A stretch of 64,000 bases of DNA, taken from NCBI GenBank assembly GCA_903789635.1, contig CAIFEY010000004.1:1-64000 (forward strand). The letters are read 5' to 3'. This DNA comes from an uncultured Eubacteriaceae bacterium (GTDB lineage: Bacteria > Bacillota > Clostridia > Peptostreptococcales > Anaerovoracaceae). Below are positions 17,878-27,393 of the stretch, in pieces. The notes below the pieces were generated by a model. The model saw only the letters and a list, made by a program, of their open reading frames with translations, made no database searches and was not told the origin of the DNA. Within the stretch, counting starts at the first letter, position 1. Each line of letters begins with the position of its first letter. Made by a program: the position numbers and the translations under genes.

Positions 17878-17964
17878 CATCACCCCAGGGGCCGTTGATC
17901 GATGACCATCACCCCAAGGTCCGTTGATCGATAGCCATCATCCCATACCCCGTCGATCAACAGC
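17878..17964. repeat. Three tandem 29-bp repeats
   Basis: Contiguous copies at 17878-17906, 17907-17935 and 17936-17964. The first two differ at about five positions; the third is more diverged but keeps CATCA.CCCA, CCGT.GATC and the final C. No spacers separate them, so this is not a CRISPR array. Confidence 0.75.
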
Positions 17965-18169
17965 CGCGCGGCGCGCCCAGGCGTTCACTTGCGCCGCGAA
18001 GCCAAATTGCCAATTGACGATGATCCCAGCCCCGTGCAGCAAAACTGCGGTCCTGTGACCGTGTCGAATTCGGCCCGGCGGCTATGTGAACGCCGGAACC
18101 CCGCTGTTTCACTAGATAATCGTATATCGCAAATAGGCGATGTGACTGCCTTGGTAAAAGAGCTATAGA

Positions 18170-18400
18170 GGTTAATCGAATGTCTATATAAGAGTGGTAG
18201 AAGGTCAAAGGAAGAGTGATTAGAAATGAAATAGAAGAGCAATCGAAGGAAAATCAGAGGAAATTGAAGAATAAGGGAAGGACGGCAGAAGGACAATGAA
18301 AGAGCAATAGAAGGAAAATCGCAGGCAATACAGGTAATAGAAGGGAAATAGAGGTGCAGGGGAAGGGCAGTTGAAAGGCATGGGAAGACGTGCCGCCGTG
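18170..18400. repeat. Purine-rich diverged repeat tract
   Basis: The plus strand is strongly biased to A and G and is built from variants of short blocks such as GAGCAATCGAAGGAAAATC (near 18237) and GAGCAATAGAAGGAAAATC (near 18302). It lacks a ribosome binding site or long frame with a protein-like composition. Confidence 0.6.
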
Positions 18401-18430
18401 CCTGGATCGGCGCAGTCGAAGTTTCAGGGT

Positions 18431-18461
18431 AAAAAAAATCACTGCAGCATCGCTGCAGTGA
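18431..18461 (-). terminator. Terminator of tRNA-Pro
   Basis: On the minus strand, the stem TCACTGCAGC/GCTGCAGTGA type hairpin (18439-18461) is followed by eight T residues. Confidence 0.85.
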
Positions 18462-18468
18462 AATCTGT

Positions 18469-18544
18469 TGGTCGGAGTGATGAGACTCGAACTCATGGCC
18501 TCTGCGTCCCGAACGCAGCGCGCTACCAACTGCGCCACACCCCG
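18469..18544 (-). tRNA. tRNA-Pro (anticodon CGG)
   Basis: 76 nucleotides with encoded CCA. Acceptor arms CGGGGTG/CACTCCG pair with one G-T; the D-loop is AGTTGGTAGC; the anticodon stem CTGCG/CGCAG encloses TTCGGGA with anticodon CGG; the T-loop is GTTCGAGTC. It reads CCG codons, which fits the GC-rich coding in the window. Confidence 0.96.
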
Positions 18545-18780
18545 ACAACAGAAACTATTATAACACGCTGATCGGCCATTGCAAGCACTTTTTTATAATT
18601 GTAAAAAAATGGATCGCATTTGGTAAAATCAGGATGACGGGCGCCCGCGCGGGGTGGTTCCGGGCCGTGCATGCACGGCCGCGGCGGCGTTATTCGGCTG
18701 AGTTCGGCAGCGAAAAGCATTTTTCCGGTGTTCGCGCTGGCTCCGCGCGGGTCCCGCTCCTTATTGAACGATGTGCGGTG

Positions 18781-19323
18781 CTAAAGGGTCGTCAGCAGCT
18801 CGTCGACGGTGTGGCGCGGCGGCATCTTCGGGTCCTGATCCGGGTAGCCGAGCGCGATCATGACGGCCGGGATCCTGTCCTCCGCGAGTCCCAGGGTATC
18901 CGCGAGGAGCTTCTCGTCAAAGACGCCCATCATGACGGAACCGAGTCCTTTGGCGTGGGCAGCGAGGCAGAAGGTCTGCGCTGCAACGCCGGCATCGAAG
19001 ACTTCCCAGCGGTCTTCCTTAGATGTAGAGAAACTGCCGTCTCTCTCGAATCCGGATCTGCCGTGGCGGATGACCGGAATGACCAGGACGTCTGCGGCCT
19101 TGATGTTCTTCTGGTTGCCCGGGAAGCCCATCACACAGGTGTCGGCGATTTTGGCCTTTAATTCTTGGTCACGGACGACCGTGTAGACGATCGGCTGGCA
19201 GTTCTTCCAGGACGGTGCGTACGACGCCAGCTCGATCAGCTCGCGGATTGTCTCGTCCGTCACCGGCTGGTCTGTGAATTTGCGGATGCTTCTTCTTGTC
19301 TTGATGCATTCTAATGCTTCCAT
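18781..19323 (-). CDS. Nitroreductase-family protein
   Basis: FMN-dependent NAD(P)H oxidoreductase of 180 residues. The N-terminus MEALECIKTRRSIRKFTDQPV is the family FMN-phosphate motif, followed by LIELASYAPSWKNCQPIVYTVV, and the second half has AAQTFCLAAHAKGLGSVMMG and VMIALGYPDQDPKMPPR, both typical of nitroreductases. The ATG at 19323 is preceded by GGAGGTATAGAT. It stands alone, with a repeat block upstream and the tRNA-Pro gene downstream. Substrate unknown. Confidence 0.92.
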   Translation of the reverse strand: MEALECIKTRRSIRKFTDQPVTDETIRELIELASYAPSWKNCQPIVYTVVRDQELKAKIADTCVMGFPGNQKNIKAADVLVIPVIRHGRSGFERDGSFSTSKEDRWEVFDAGVAAQTFCLAAHAKGLGSVMMGVFDEKLLADTLGLAEDRIPAVMIALGYPDQDPKMPPRHTVDELLTTL

Positions 19324-19770
19324 ATCTATACCTCCAATTTTATTATCTGTCGATATCATCCTGGTCGATTTTTCGGCGGCAGGCGGCGCCGCCCCAACCC
19401 GCGGTCCGCCGGGCCCATCCCGCCACCGGACCACCTAAAGCCCGGCCGACCGCCCTGGACCTCCCTGAGCTGACCTGACCGGCCCGCCGCCCCAACGCGC
19501 GGTCCGCCGGGCCCATCCCGCCACCGGACCACCTAAAGCCCGCCCGCCGCCCCATCCGAAACTTCCGATCGGCCGACCGCTCCTGCCCACAGTATACCAC
19601 ACATTCACAATTGCACAACAACGGCCGCAGCAATTGCATTCACCGGGGATTCGCGCAGAAACGGGTATGGAATACCGTACAGAATATTTCGGAAACAGTG
19701 GGTAATCGTGACAAATGCGGCAGGTTTTTTGTGGAATCTGTGAAAAGGCGAAAAACATGACCGGAAAGTT
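19324..19770. other. Repeat-bearing spacer upstream of nitroreductase
   Basis: About 450 bases, with C-rich repeats on the left (19388-19542) and AT-richer promoter DNA on the right. Open frames through the repeat are Gly/Arg-rich and implausible as genes. Confidence 0.6.
19388..19542. repeat. 57-bp direct repeat, two copies
   Basis: Copies at 19388-19444 and 19486-19542 differ at a single base. They contain GGTCCGCCGGGCCCATCCCG and CCACCGGACCACCTAAAGCC. The 41 bases between them are also C-rich. The near identity points to a recent duplication. Confidence 0.85.
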
Positions 19771-19799
19771 TTGACGCAAGAACGCTTAGTGTATATAAT
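19771..19799 (+). promoter_or_regulatory. Promoter of the two-TM protein gene
   Basis: TTGACG at 19771-19776, 17-base spacer and consensus TATAAT at 19794-19799. Confidence 0.85.
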
Positions 19800-19831
19800 A
19801 GGAACGCGAATTTAGATGAAAGGGGACTGTT

Positions 19832-20314
19832 ATGGAGAAGAGGATTCTGACCTTGAAGATTGGAAAATGGCTTGGTGTCCTGATCGGATTCATCATGTAT
19901 ATCGGAACCAGCAGCGCCTTTACGGGTCCCGTTTCTGCAGCACTTGGGGCCGCGTTCGGCATCGCGTTCTGGGTGCTCCTGAAGAAGGAGGAGATCCGCC
20001 AGATCGGTCACGAGATCGCGCTGACGATCCGCGAGGCCGTGCGCGACAGCTGGGACGGGGAGCATTTCATCGAGATCAAGAGGATCCGCAGGGGAATGAT
20101 CGCCCGTGTGTACCTGATCGGCTCCAGGGAGAGGCTGGAACGCGTGAGGAAGGCCGTCGGCGCGAGGCTGTCGGAGGACACGTACGCGGACCAGGTCTGG
20201 ATCATGCAGATGACGAACCTGAAGAGCAGGAATGACCTGAAGGCGGCTCGCGACGTCCTGAACCGTCAGCTCGTCAACTCCATCCTGGAGGAAGCTGAGA
20301 AGAGCGAAAAATAA
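19832..20314 (+). CDS. Unrecognised protein with N-terminal hydrophobic hairpin
   Basis: I do not recognise this 160-residue protein. Two hydrophobic stretches (about residues 10-28 and 32-50, the second ALGAAFGIAFWVLL) would form a membrane hairpin, and the remaining 110 residues are charged, mixed helix and strand, and would lie in the cytoplasm. GAAAGGGGA precedes the ATG, and a strong promoter lies upstream, so it is real and expressed. It is followed 61 bases later by the CYTH gene and may share its transcript. Confidence 0.75.
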   Translation: MEKRILTLKIGKWLGVLIGFIMYIGTSSAFTGPVSAALGAAFGIAFWVLLKKEEIRQIGHEIALTIREAVRDSWDGEHFIEIKRIRRGMIARVYLIGSRERLERVRKAVGARLSEDTYADQVWIMQMTNLKSRNDLKAARDVLNRQLVNSILEEAEKSEK

Positions 20315-20375
20315 AGACTTTGTCAGCCGGCAGCAGCAATGGCCGGCGGAAACAGAAAAGGAGAGGTTCAGCAAG

Positions 20376-21005
20376 ATGGAAATCGAGTTGAAATATTCTA
20401 TTGAAGATCCGGCGGATGTGGACAGGCTGTTCAACGACCCGGATGTCGAGGAGGTGCGCGACGAAAACAGCGTCGAGTCGATCCCGATGGAGGCGGTCTA
20501 CTACGACACGCCGTCGTTCGCGCTGTCGAACAAGCGCATCGCGTTCCGCGTAAGGAAGGAAGGCGAGCGGTGCATCGGCACGCTGAAGTGGGACGGTACG
20601 CGGCAGAACGCGCTGTACCGCCGTCACGAGATCAATTTGACGATCAGCGATCCCGAACAGCAGCAGCACCCGACGATCGGGCTGTTCGAGCAGTGCGACA
20701 TGGGTGACCGGCTGAAGGAATTCGTCGGCAGTGAGGAGCTTGTGCCTGTGGTCGAGATGAACTTTGTCAGAAGAAAGGCGAGGCTCGACACCGGGAAATG
20801 CATCGTCGAGATGTCGATCGACAAAGGAGACATCAACGCCGGCACGCAGATGACGACGATCCTGGAGGCCGAGTTCGAGCTGTTGAACGGGGACGAGGAG
20901 GCCATGGAGGCGTTCGCGGAGACACTTGCGGACCGCTATGGGCTGGTTCCGGGCGAAAAGAGCAAATATGCGCGCGGACTGGAGCTGATCGGCAGGCAGA
21001 GTTAA
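20376..21005 (+). CDS. CYTH domain protein (triphosphate tunnel family)
   Basis: Cytoplasmic protein of 209 residues in the CYTH/TTM superfamily, which act on triphosphates such as inorganic tripolyphosphate or thiamine triphosphate. The diagnostic ExExK pattern is at the start (MEIELKY), and acidic and basic tunnel residues follow at spaced strands: AFRVRKEG, GTLKWDG, ELVPVVEMNFVRRKARL, and a late E-rich strand TTILEAEFELL. AAGGAGAG precedes the ATG. Exact substrate cannot be read from sequence. Confidence 0.85.
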   Translation: MEIELKYSIEDPADVDRLFNDPDVEEVRDENSVESIPMEAVYYDTPSFALSNKRIAFRVRKEGERCIGTLKWDGTRQNALYRRHEINLTISDPEQQQHPTIGLFEQCDMGDRLKEFVGSEELVPVVEMNFVRRKARLDTGKCIVEMSIDKGDINAGTQMTTILEAEFELLNGDEEAMEAFAETLADRYGLVPGEKSKYARGLELIGRQS

Positions 21006-21097
21006 TACTAATCGCGATTATTTCCACGCAAAGCGGGGGATAGACCACTTTAATGGGCAGAAACGCCCCTGAAGGGCCTAAAAACCGCTTTCAAATG

Positions 21098-21126
21098 TTT
21101 ACTTTAAACGACAAACCGTGTATAAT
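21098..21126 (+). promoter_or_regulatory. Promoter of tig
   Basis: TTTACT at 21098-21103, 17-base spacer, TATAAT at 21121-21126. The leader to tig is about 90 bases. Confidence 0.8.
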
Positions 21127-21224
21127 TATTTAGTATGTGCACAGAGGTCACAGACTGAGGTGAGATGAGCGAAATCCCTCAGCCGGACATATGGACAGCA
21201 TTCTATTTTAGGAGGATTTATATA

Positions 21225-22592
21225 ATGAAAACAACACTCATCTCTAACGAGAACAATGAAGCTAAGCTGACTCTGGAATTCGAGGCTGCTGAATTCGACA
21301 ACGCCGTAAACAGTGTGTTCAAGAAGGAGCGCAAGAATTTCTCGATCCCTGGATTCAGAAAGGGCAAGGCACCGAGACAGATCATCGAGGCACATTACGG
21401 AGAGGAAATCTTCTTCCAGGACGCAATCGACGAGCTCTTCAAGGAGGAGTATCCGAAGGCACTCGAGGAGCTGGATCTGGAAGTTATCGATTCTCCTAAG
21501 GTAGATTTCAGCGAGATCGGTCACCACAAGCCGCTGACCATGACGATGGAAGTTCCTCTGTATCCGGTAGTCGAGGTTAAGGACTACTTCGGACTGGACG
21601 TCGATCAGACAAAGGTCGAGGTCACAGACGAAGAGGTTGATGAGCAGATCGAGAGCCTGCGCAAGAGAAACGCGCGCATGGTAACGACGGACCGCGCAGC
21701 ACAGATGGGCGACTCCGTAATCCTCGACTTCGCAGGATTCGTCGGCGACGATCAGTTCGACGGCGGAACGGCCAAGAACCAGGAGCTGAAGCTCGGATCC
21801 CACATGTTCATCCCGGGATTTGAGGAGCAGCTGGTCGGCGCAACTGCAGACAGCAAGGTTGACGTAGACGTCACATTCCCGGAGGACTACTCCGTAGAGG
21901 AGCTCGCCGGACAGAAGGCCGTCTTCCACTGCGACATCCACGAGGTCAAGGAAGAGCAGCTGCCAGAGCTGAACGACGAGTTCGCACAGGACGTCAGCGA
22001 GTATGACACTCTGGCTGAGCTGAAGGAGCACACCAAGCAGGATATGATCGACTCCAGAACCAAGAGCGCGGAGAACGAGGCAAAGAACAACCTGGTCAAC
22101 GCGATGATGGAGAAGAACCCGATCGACGTACCTGCTGTCATGATCGAGGATGAGATCGACAACATGGCTCGTGAGTTCGAGCAGCAGCTGTCCTATCAGG
22201 GAATGAACCTTGACATGTACCTGCAGTATGTACATTCCGACATGGACAACTTCAGAAAGACCATGAGAGACGGCGCTGAGCACCGTGTAAAGAGCAGAGT
22301 CCTGCTCCGTTCCATCGCAGGTCAGGAGAACATCGATGCGACAGAGGACGAGGTCAACGAGGAGCTGAACAACGTCGCAGCACAGTATCAGATGACCGGC
22401 GAGGACATGAAGAAGATGCTCAACAATGCCACACTGAGACTGTTCGGACAGGACGTCGTCGTTCAGAAGACGGTAGACCAGATGTTCGAGAAGGCAAACA
22501 TCACGATGGTCGAGCCTAAGGACGAGACAGAAGAAAAAGCTGAAAACGAGAAGACAGAGGACGACGCCGAGAAAAACAGCGACGCGGAGTAG
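21225..22592 (+). CDS. tig: Trigger factor chaperone
   Basis: Ribosome-bound chaperone and peptidyl-prolyl isomerase that meets nascent chains at the exit tunnel. The 455-residue protein has the ribosome-docking signature GFRKGKAPRQIIEAHYG near 40-56, an FKBP-type isomerase domain (about 150-245, with DSVILDFAGFVGDDQFDGG), and a helical C-terminal arm domain. The C-terminus ends in a Glu/Asp/Lys-rich tail. The ATG at 21225 has AGGAGG 9 bases before it. It heads the proteostasis block tig-clpP-clpX-lon. Confidence 0.96.
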   Translation: MKTTLISNENNEAKLTLEFEAAEFDNAVNSVFKKERKNFSIPGFRKGKAPRQIIEAHYGEEIFFQDAIDELFKEEYPKALEELDLEVIDSPKVDFSEIGHHKPLTMTMEVPLYPVVEVKDYFGLDVDQTKVEVTDEEVDEQIESLRKRNARMVTTDRAAQMGDSVILDFAGFVGDDQFDGGTAKNQELKLGSHMFIPGFEEQLVGATADSKVDVDVTFPEDYSVEELAGQKAVFHCDIHEVKEEQLPELNDEFAQDVSEYDTLAELKEHTKQDMIDSRTKSAENEAKNNLVNAMMEKNPIDVPAVMIEDEIDNMAREFEQQLSYQGMNLDMYLQYVHSDMDNFRKTMRDGAEHRVKSRVLLRSIAGQENIDATEDEVNEELNNVAAQYQMTGEDMKKMLNNATLRLFGQDVVVQKTVDQMFEKANITMVEPKDETEEKAENEKTEDDAEKNSDAE

Positions 22593-22637
22593 TAAAACGC
22601 GGTTCTTTGGGTATAAAAGCATATAGATGACGCGCGG

Positions 22638-22664
22638 ACGGGATCTCTGATGGAGGTCCCGTCG
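22638..22664 (+). other. Hairpin between tig and clpP
   Basis: GACGGGATCTC and GAGGTCCCGTC pair (two G-T pairs) around a short loop. There is no T-run, so it is more likely an RNA processing or stability element than a terminator. Confidence 0.45.
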
Positions 22665-22707
22665 CAGTCCATCATGGTTAAAGTAATATAACCGAGAGGA
22701 GAACGTA

Positions 22708-23313
22708 ATGGCACTGGTACCTTATGTAGTTGAGTCGAGCGATCGCGGAGAACGCTCGTATGATATTTATTCGAGACTTCTGAAAGACAGAATTATTATT
22801 CTGGGTGAGCAGATCGACGAGAGCGTTGCGAGCGTTGTCGTGGCTCAGTTCCTGTTCCTGGAAGCGGAAGATCCGAAGAAGGATATCAGCATGTACATCA
22901 ACAGCCCGGGCGGCTCGGTCACCGCGGGAATGGCGATTTACGACACCATGCAGTACGTCAAGCCGGACGTGTCCACAATCTGCGTCGGCATGGCCGCAAG
23001 CATGGGTGCATTCCTGCTTTCCTCCGGAGCCAAGGGCAAGAGATATGCTCTCCCGAACGCGGAGATCATGATCCATCAGCCGCTGATTTCCGGAGGCGGA
23101 CTCTCCGGTCAGGCGACGGACATTCAGATCCAGAGCGACTGGCTGCAGCATACCAAGGACAGGCTGAACCGCATTCTCGCCCACAACACGGGCAAGGATC
23201 TGGAGATCATTCAGAGGGATACGGACCGCGATAACTTCATGGATGCCGCGGAAGCGTGCACCTATGGACTGATCGACGAGGTAATTGATAAAAGAGAAGG
23301 GGAAGAGCGCTAA
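22708..23313 (+). CDS. clpP: ATP-dependent Clp protease proteolytic subunit
   Basis: Serine protease subunit that forms the double-heptamer chamber used by ClpX and other Clp ATPases. The 201-residue protein has [20 protein letters not shown], the nucleophile in [11 protein letters not shown] (Ser near 98), and the His in [11 protein letters not shown] (near 123). GAGAGGAG precedes the ATG. Its TAA shares one base with the ATG of clpX, so the two are translationally coupled. Confidence 0.98.
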   Translation: MALVPYVVESSDRGERSYDIYSRLLKDRIIILGEQIDESVASVVVAQFLFLEAEDPKKDISMYINSPGGSVTAGMAIYDTMQYVKPDVSTICVGMAASMGAFLLSSGAKGKRYALPNAEIMIHQPLISGGGLSGQATDIQIQSDWLQHTKDRLNRILAHNTGKDLEIIQRDTDRDNFMDAAEACTYGLIDEVIDKREGEER

Positions 23314-24644
23314 TGGCATCAAACAGAGGGGACAATCAGGAGCTGCACTGCTCGTTCTGCGGTAAGCCGCAGAGCCAGGTCCGCAGGCTGATTGCAGGAC
23401 CTGGAGTGTATATCTGTGATGAGTGCATCGAGATGTGCAGCGGAATCATCCGCGAATCCGAGCAGAAGCTTCATCCGGAATACAGTCAGGAGTACAGCGG
23501 AAATGCGGAAAAGGATGCGTACAGGTATCTGAAACCGAAGGATATCTACGACAGACTTTCCGAATACGTTATCGGACAGGACAGGGCCAAGAAGGCACTT
23601 TCCGTCGCGGTATACAATCACTACAAGAGAATTTCGGGCCTCACGGAGGACGAGCGCGAGGGTGTAGAGCTCCAGAAGAGCAACATCGTCATGCTCGGAC
23701 CTACGGGATCCGGAAAGACACTGCTGGCCAAGACGCTGGCGAAGATCCTGGACGTTCCGTTCGCGATCGCAGACGCGACCGCGCTGACGGAGGCAGGATA
23801 CGTCGGTGAGGACGTCGAGAACATTCTTCTCCGTCTTCTGCAGGCAGCAGACTACGATGTCGAGAAGGCACAGCGCGGAATCGTCTACGTCGATGAGATC
23901 GATAAGATTTCCAGAAAGAGTGAGAATCCGTCGATCACGAGAGACGTCAGCGGTGAGGGCGTGCAGCAGGCACTGCTGAAGATCCTGGAGGGCACGGTAG
24001 CCAACGTTCCGCCGCAGGGCGGACGCAAGCACCCGCACCAGGAGTTTATCCAGATCGACACCACCAACATTCTGTTCATCTGCGGAGGCGCATTCGACGG
24101 CCTGAACCGCATCATTCAGAGGAGAATGGGTGAGAACGTCATCGGTTTCAACTCTGATGTAGCGTTGACAAAGGAAGAAGAGCAGAATCTGCAGCGCAAC
24201 GTGGAGCCGGAGGACCTGCTGAAATTCGGATTGATTCCGGAGTTCATCGGCCGTCTGCCGGTAATCGTCACACTCGATGAGCTGACAGAGGACGCGCTGA
24301 TCCGCATTATGAATGAACCTAAGAACGCACTGATCAAGCAGTATAAGAAGCTGTTCGAACTGGACGGAGTCGACCTCGAGATCGAGGACGACGCGGTCAA
24401 GGCGATCGCGGACAAGACGCTGGAGCGTCACACGGGAGCCAGAGGACTGCGTTCCATCTTCGAGAAGGCGATGAACGACATCATGTTCGACATTCCTTCC
24501 AGGGATGACATCGAGAAGTGCGTAGTTACGAAGGATACGATTGAAAAGGATGCCAAACCGCTGCTGGTGAAGGGAAAACAGCAGAAGAAGTGGCTTGACA
24601 GCGGTTCAGACGACCTGGAAAAGGATCAGTCTGACGCTTCCTAG
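23313..24644 (+). CDS. clpX: Clp protease ATP-binding subunit ClpX
   Basis: AAA+ unfoldase that feeds substrates to ClpP. The 443-residue protein starts with the C4 zinc-binding domain ([19 protein letters not shown] then CDECIEMC), then Walker A GPTGSGKT near 125, Walker [11 protein letters not shown], and the pore and sensor motifs including [10 protein letters not shown] and TGARGLRSI. Overlaps the clpP stop by one base. Confidence 0.98.
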   Translation: MASNRGDNQELHCSFCGKPQSQVRRLIAGPGVYICDECIEMCSGIIRESEQKLHPEYSQEYSGNAEKDAYRYLKPKDIYDRLSEYVIGQDRAKKALSVAVYNHYKRISGLTEDEREGVELQKSNIVMLGPTGSGKTLLAKTLAKILDVPFAIADATALTEAGYVGEDVENILLRLLQAADYDVEKAQRGIVYVDEIDKISRKSENPSITRDVSGEGVQQALLKILEGTVANVPPQGGRKHPHQEFIQIDTTNILFICGGAFDGLNRIIQRRMGENVIGFNSDVALTKEEEQNLQRNVEPEDLLKFGLIPEFIGRLPVIVTLDELTEDALIRIMNEPKNALIKQYKKLFELDGVDLEIEDDAVKAIADKTLERHTGARGLRSIFEKAMNDIMFDIPSRDDIEKCVVTKDTIEKDAKPLLVKGKQQKKWLDSGSDDLEKDQSDAS

Positions 24645-24742
24645 TCAGTCGCCGCCGCACATAGAAGGCTGAAATCAGGCTGCCGCGCTTGCCGCGGCTT
24701 CAGGGGGATGTCCTGATGGATGCCAGGGGAAGGACGAGTTAG

Positions 24743-27244
24743 ATGAAGGAAGAATACGAAAACAATCCTGCGGTTACAACACCGGATTCCAATAATCAGG
24801 GTGTAAGGCCTGCCGGAAAAGATTTTGACAGCGACATCGAAGTAAAAGAGGTCCTGCCATGCGTACCGCTCAAGGGCGTAACGATTTTTCCGCATACAGT
24901 CGTACATTTTGACATTGGCAGGGAGAAATCCATCCGCGCGCTGGAACGCGCGATGGCGACCGATAAACTCTTATTCGTGTCGACACAGAAGGACGAGAAG
25001 GTCCTGATCCCGATGGTATCGGACATGTATCCGATCGGTACAGTCGTCCGCGTCAAGCAGATGCTGAAGATTCAGGGAGACGCGGTGCGTGTGCTCGTAG
25101 AGGGCATCTGCCGCGCGATCATCGACGAGTGCATCACGGAGGAGAATTACATCTCCTGCACCGTTGACCGCATTCCGGAGGATTTCACGGAGGACGACCT
25201 GTCCATCCAGGACAAGGCGAGAATCCGTCTGATTGAGGACGCGTTCACTGAGTACGCATCCCTCTCCGCCCAGATCGGCGATGAGGCCGTAGACAAGATC
25301 CTGGACGAGAAGGACGCTGCCGCGAAGATTGACATGATGGCGAACGAGCTGTTCGTCACGTCGGAGAAGAAGCAGAAGATCTTAAGTGCTCTGAACTTCT
25401 CCGAGCGCCTGCAGATCATCGGCGAGATCATCTCGGAAGAGAACGAGATCGCAGCGGTGGAGAAGAAGCTCGCCGCTAAGGTAAAGGAAAATATCGACAA
25501 GAGTCAGAAGGAATACTATCTGCGTGAGAAGGTTCGGGCGATCCAGTCCGAGCTGGGCAACGACGAGGATACGGTGGAGGAGACCACCGCGTGGACGGAG
25601 AAGCTCGACGAACTCAAGCTCGACAAGAAGATTGACGAGAAGGTCCGCAAGGAGATCAAGAAGTACGCGAGAATGGTCCCGTCCTCCGCTGAGAGCTCGG
25701 TCGTGCGCAACTACGTAGAGACCATCCTGGAGATGCCGTGGAAGAAGTCTTCCAAGGTCAACCACGACATCAAGAAGGCGGAGAAGATCCTGAATGAGGA
25801 CCACTACGGAATGGACAAGGTCAAGCAGCGTGTGCTGGAGTACCTGGCCGTCACGCAGCTGTCCAAGGGCATTCACGGACCGATCCTCTGCCTGGTCGGC
25901 CCTCCGGGAGTCGGCAAGACCTCGATCGCGAAGTCGATCGCGAGAGCGACCGGAAGAGAGTTCGTCCGCATGTCGCTCGGCGGCGTTCGCGACGAGGCGG
26001 AGATCAGAGGACACAGAAGAACATACATCGGAGCGATTCCGGGCCGCGTCATCAACAGCATCAAGGAGGTAGGCGTGAACAATCCGCTGTTCCTCTTCGA
26101 TGAGGTCGACAAAATCGGAAGCGACTTCAGAGGAGACCCGGCGTCCGCACTGCTGGAAGTCCTGGATCCGGAGCAGAATAACACGTTCACGGACCACTTC
26201 CTCGAGGTGCCGTTCGACCTGTCTCAGGTGATGTTCATCACGACGGCGAACACGCTGGATACCATCCCGCAGCCGCTGCTCGACAGAATGGAGATCATCG
26301 AGGTTCCGGGATACACGGAAGAGGAGAAGGTCCAGATCGCCGAGCGTTACCTGCTCAAGAAGCAGATCAAGGCCAACGGTCTGAAGCCGGACCAGATCAA
26401 GCTCTCCGAGAACGCGATCCACGATCTCGTCAACTACTACACGAGAGAATCCGGAGTCAGAAGCCTGGAGCGTGAGATCGGAAGCCTCTGCCGCAAGGTT
26501 GCCCGCAAGGTCGTGGAGAACCCGAAGCAGAAGAAGACCTACAGCATCACGCCTAGGAACCTGGAGAAGTACCTCGGCAAGCACCGCTTCTACTACGACA
26601 TCGTAGAGGGAGAGGATCAGGTCGGCGTAGTTACCGGACTCGCCTGGACGCAGGTCGGCGGTGTCACGCTGCAGATCGAGTGCGACGTGATCGAGGGATC
26701 CGGAAAGCTGCAGCTGACCGGACAGCTGGGCGACGTCATGCAGGAGTCCGCACGCATCGGAGTCAGCTACCTGCGGTCCATCGCGAAGAACTACGGCATC
26801 GACATCGACACGTTCCGTAAGAACGACATCCACCTGCACATTCCGGAAGGCGCTGTGCCTAAGGACGGTCCGTCCGCCGGCGTCACGATGTGCACGACGC
26901 TGATGTCCGCGATCACCAACACCCCGGTAAGGAGAGACGTCGCCATGACCGGCGAGATCGACCTCCGAGGCAACGTCATGCCGGTCGGCGGAATCCGTGA
27001 GAAGGTTCTGGCCGCACACCGCGCAGGCATCAAGAAGGTTCTCCTGCCTAAGAAGAACGAGCCTGATATGGAAGAGCTTCCGCGTCAGGTCCGCCACGAC
27101 ATGGAGTTCGTCCTGATCGACCGCGTGGAGCAGGCGTTCAAGGAAGTCTTCACTCAGGATCCGCCCATCAACGCGAAGAAACTCGCGGCGGAGTACGAGG
27201 CGAAGAGAAACGAAGAAAAGGAAGAGCGCCGCAAGGACGCTTAA
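24743..27244 (+). CDS. lon: ATP-dependent protease La
   Basis: Homo-oligomeric AAA+ protease that degrades damaged and regulatory proteins. The 833-residue protein has the N-terminal LAN domain (LPCVPLKGVTIFPHTVVHFD), a long helical region, Walker A GPPGVGKTS near 387, Walker B NPLFLFDEVDKIG, and the C-terminal Ser-Lys protease with PKDGPSAGVTM and the catalytic Lys in REKVLAAHRAGIKKVLLP. It lies about 100 bases after clpX. GGGGAAGGA precedes the ATG. Confidence 0.97.
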   Translation: MKEEYENNPAVTTPDSNNQGVRPAGKDFDSDIEVKEVLPCVPLKGVTIFPHTVVHFDIGREKSIRALERAMATDKLLFVSTQKDEKVLIPMVSDMYPIGTVVRVKQMLKIQGDAVRVLVEGICRAIIDECITEENYISCTVDRIPEDFTEDDLSIQDKARIRLIEDAFTEYASLSAQIGDEAVDKILDEKDAAAKIDMMANELFVTSEKKQKILSALNFSERLQIIGEIISEENEIAAVEKKLAAKVKENIDKSQKEYYLREKVRAIQSELGNDEDTVEETTAWTEKLDELKLDKKIDEKVRKEIKKYARMVPSSAESSVVRNYVETILEMPWKKSSKVNHDIKKAEKILNEDHYGMDKVKQRVLEYLAVTQLSKGIHGPILCLVGPPGVGKTSIAKSIARATGREFVRMSLGGVRDEAEIRGHRRTYIGAIPGRVINSIKEVGVNNPLFLFDEVDKIGSDFRGDPASALLEVLDPEQNNTFTDHFLEVPFDLSQVMFITTANTLDTIPQPLLDRMEIIEVPGYTEEEKVQIAERYLLKKQIKANGLKPDQIKLSENAIHDLVNYYTRESGVRSLEREIGSLCRKVARKVVENPKQKKTYSITPRNLEKYLGKHRFYYDIVEGEDQVGVVTGLAWTQVGGVTLQIECDVIEGSGKLQLTGQLGDVMQESARIGVSYLRSIAKNYGIDIDTFRKNDIHLHIPEGAVPKDGPSAGVTMCTTLMSAITNTPVRRDVAMTGEIDLRGNVMPVGGIREKVLAAHRAGIKKVLLPKKNEPDMEELPRQVRHDMEFVLIDRVEQAFKEVFTQDPPINAKKLAAEYEAKRNEEKEERRKDA

Positions 27245-27249
27245 TATTC

Positions 27250-27306
27250 GCGGGGCTGCCGCATTGAGCAAAAGACACTTCTGCTTGGGGCGCAGCCCCG
27301 TTTTCT
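27250..27306 (+). terminator. Terminator of lon
   Basis: CGGGGCTGC (27250-27258) pairs with GCAGCCCCG (27292-27300) and TTTTCT follows. Confidence 0.75.
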
Positions 27307-27393
27307 AGTTTTCGGAAAGGCGCGGGGAAAGTTGATGCCGCGCGTGCGCGCCTGTTCGGCGCCGCAGCAGCTGCACGGAAAGGAATACTAACT

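Larger units (their letters stand above)
16965..18468. other. 1.5-kb gene-free repeat region
   Basis: No gene is supported. It holds the queT terminator, a 13-bp triplet repeat (17191-17229), a dispersed repeat copy (17305-17405), nested TTTGGAAA/TTTCCAAA and CCATTTTCCC/GGGAAAATGG inverted pairs (17371-17455), a TATACCC/GGGTATA hairpin near 17658-17676, a 29-bp triplet repeat (17878-17964) and a purine-rich tract (about 18170-18400). Confidence 0.65.

Noticed and set aside
17878..17964. Possible CRISPR array
   Set aside because: The repeated units touch each other without spacers, only three exist, and no cas genes are present.
19343..19779. Gly/Arg-rich frames in the 57-bp repeat block
   Set aside because: They arise from repeated GC-rich DNA and lack start signals.
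21126..22622. Minus-strand open frame of about 500 codons opposite trigger factor
   Set aside because: Leu/Val-rich antisense artefact; trigger factor motifs on the plus strand are complete.
22593..22707. CtsR operator before clpP
   Set aside because: No GGTCAAANNNNGGTCAAA-type direct repeat is present.
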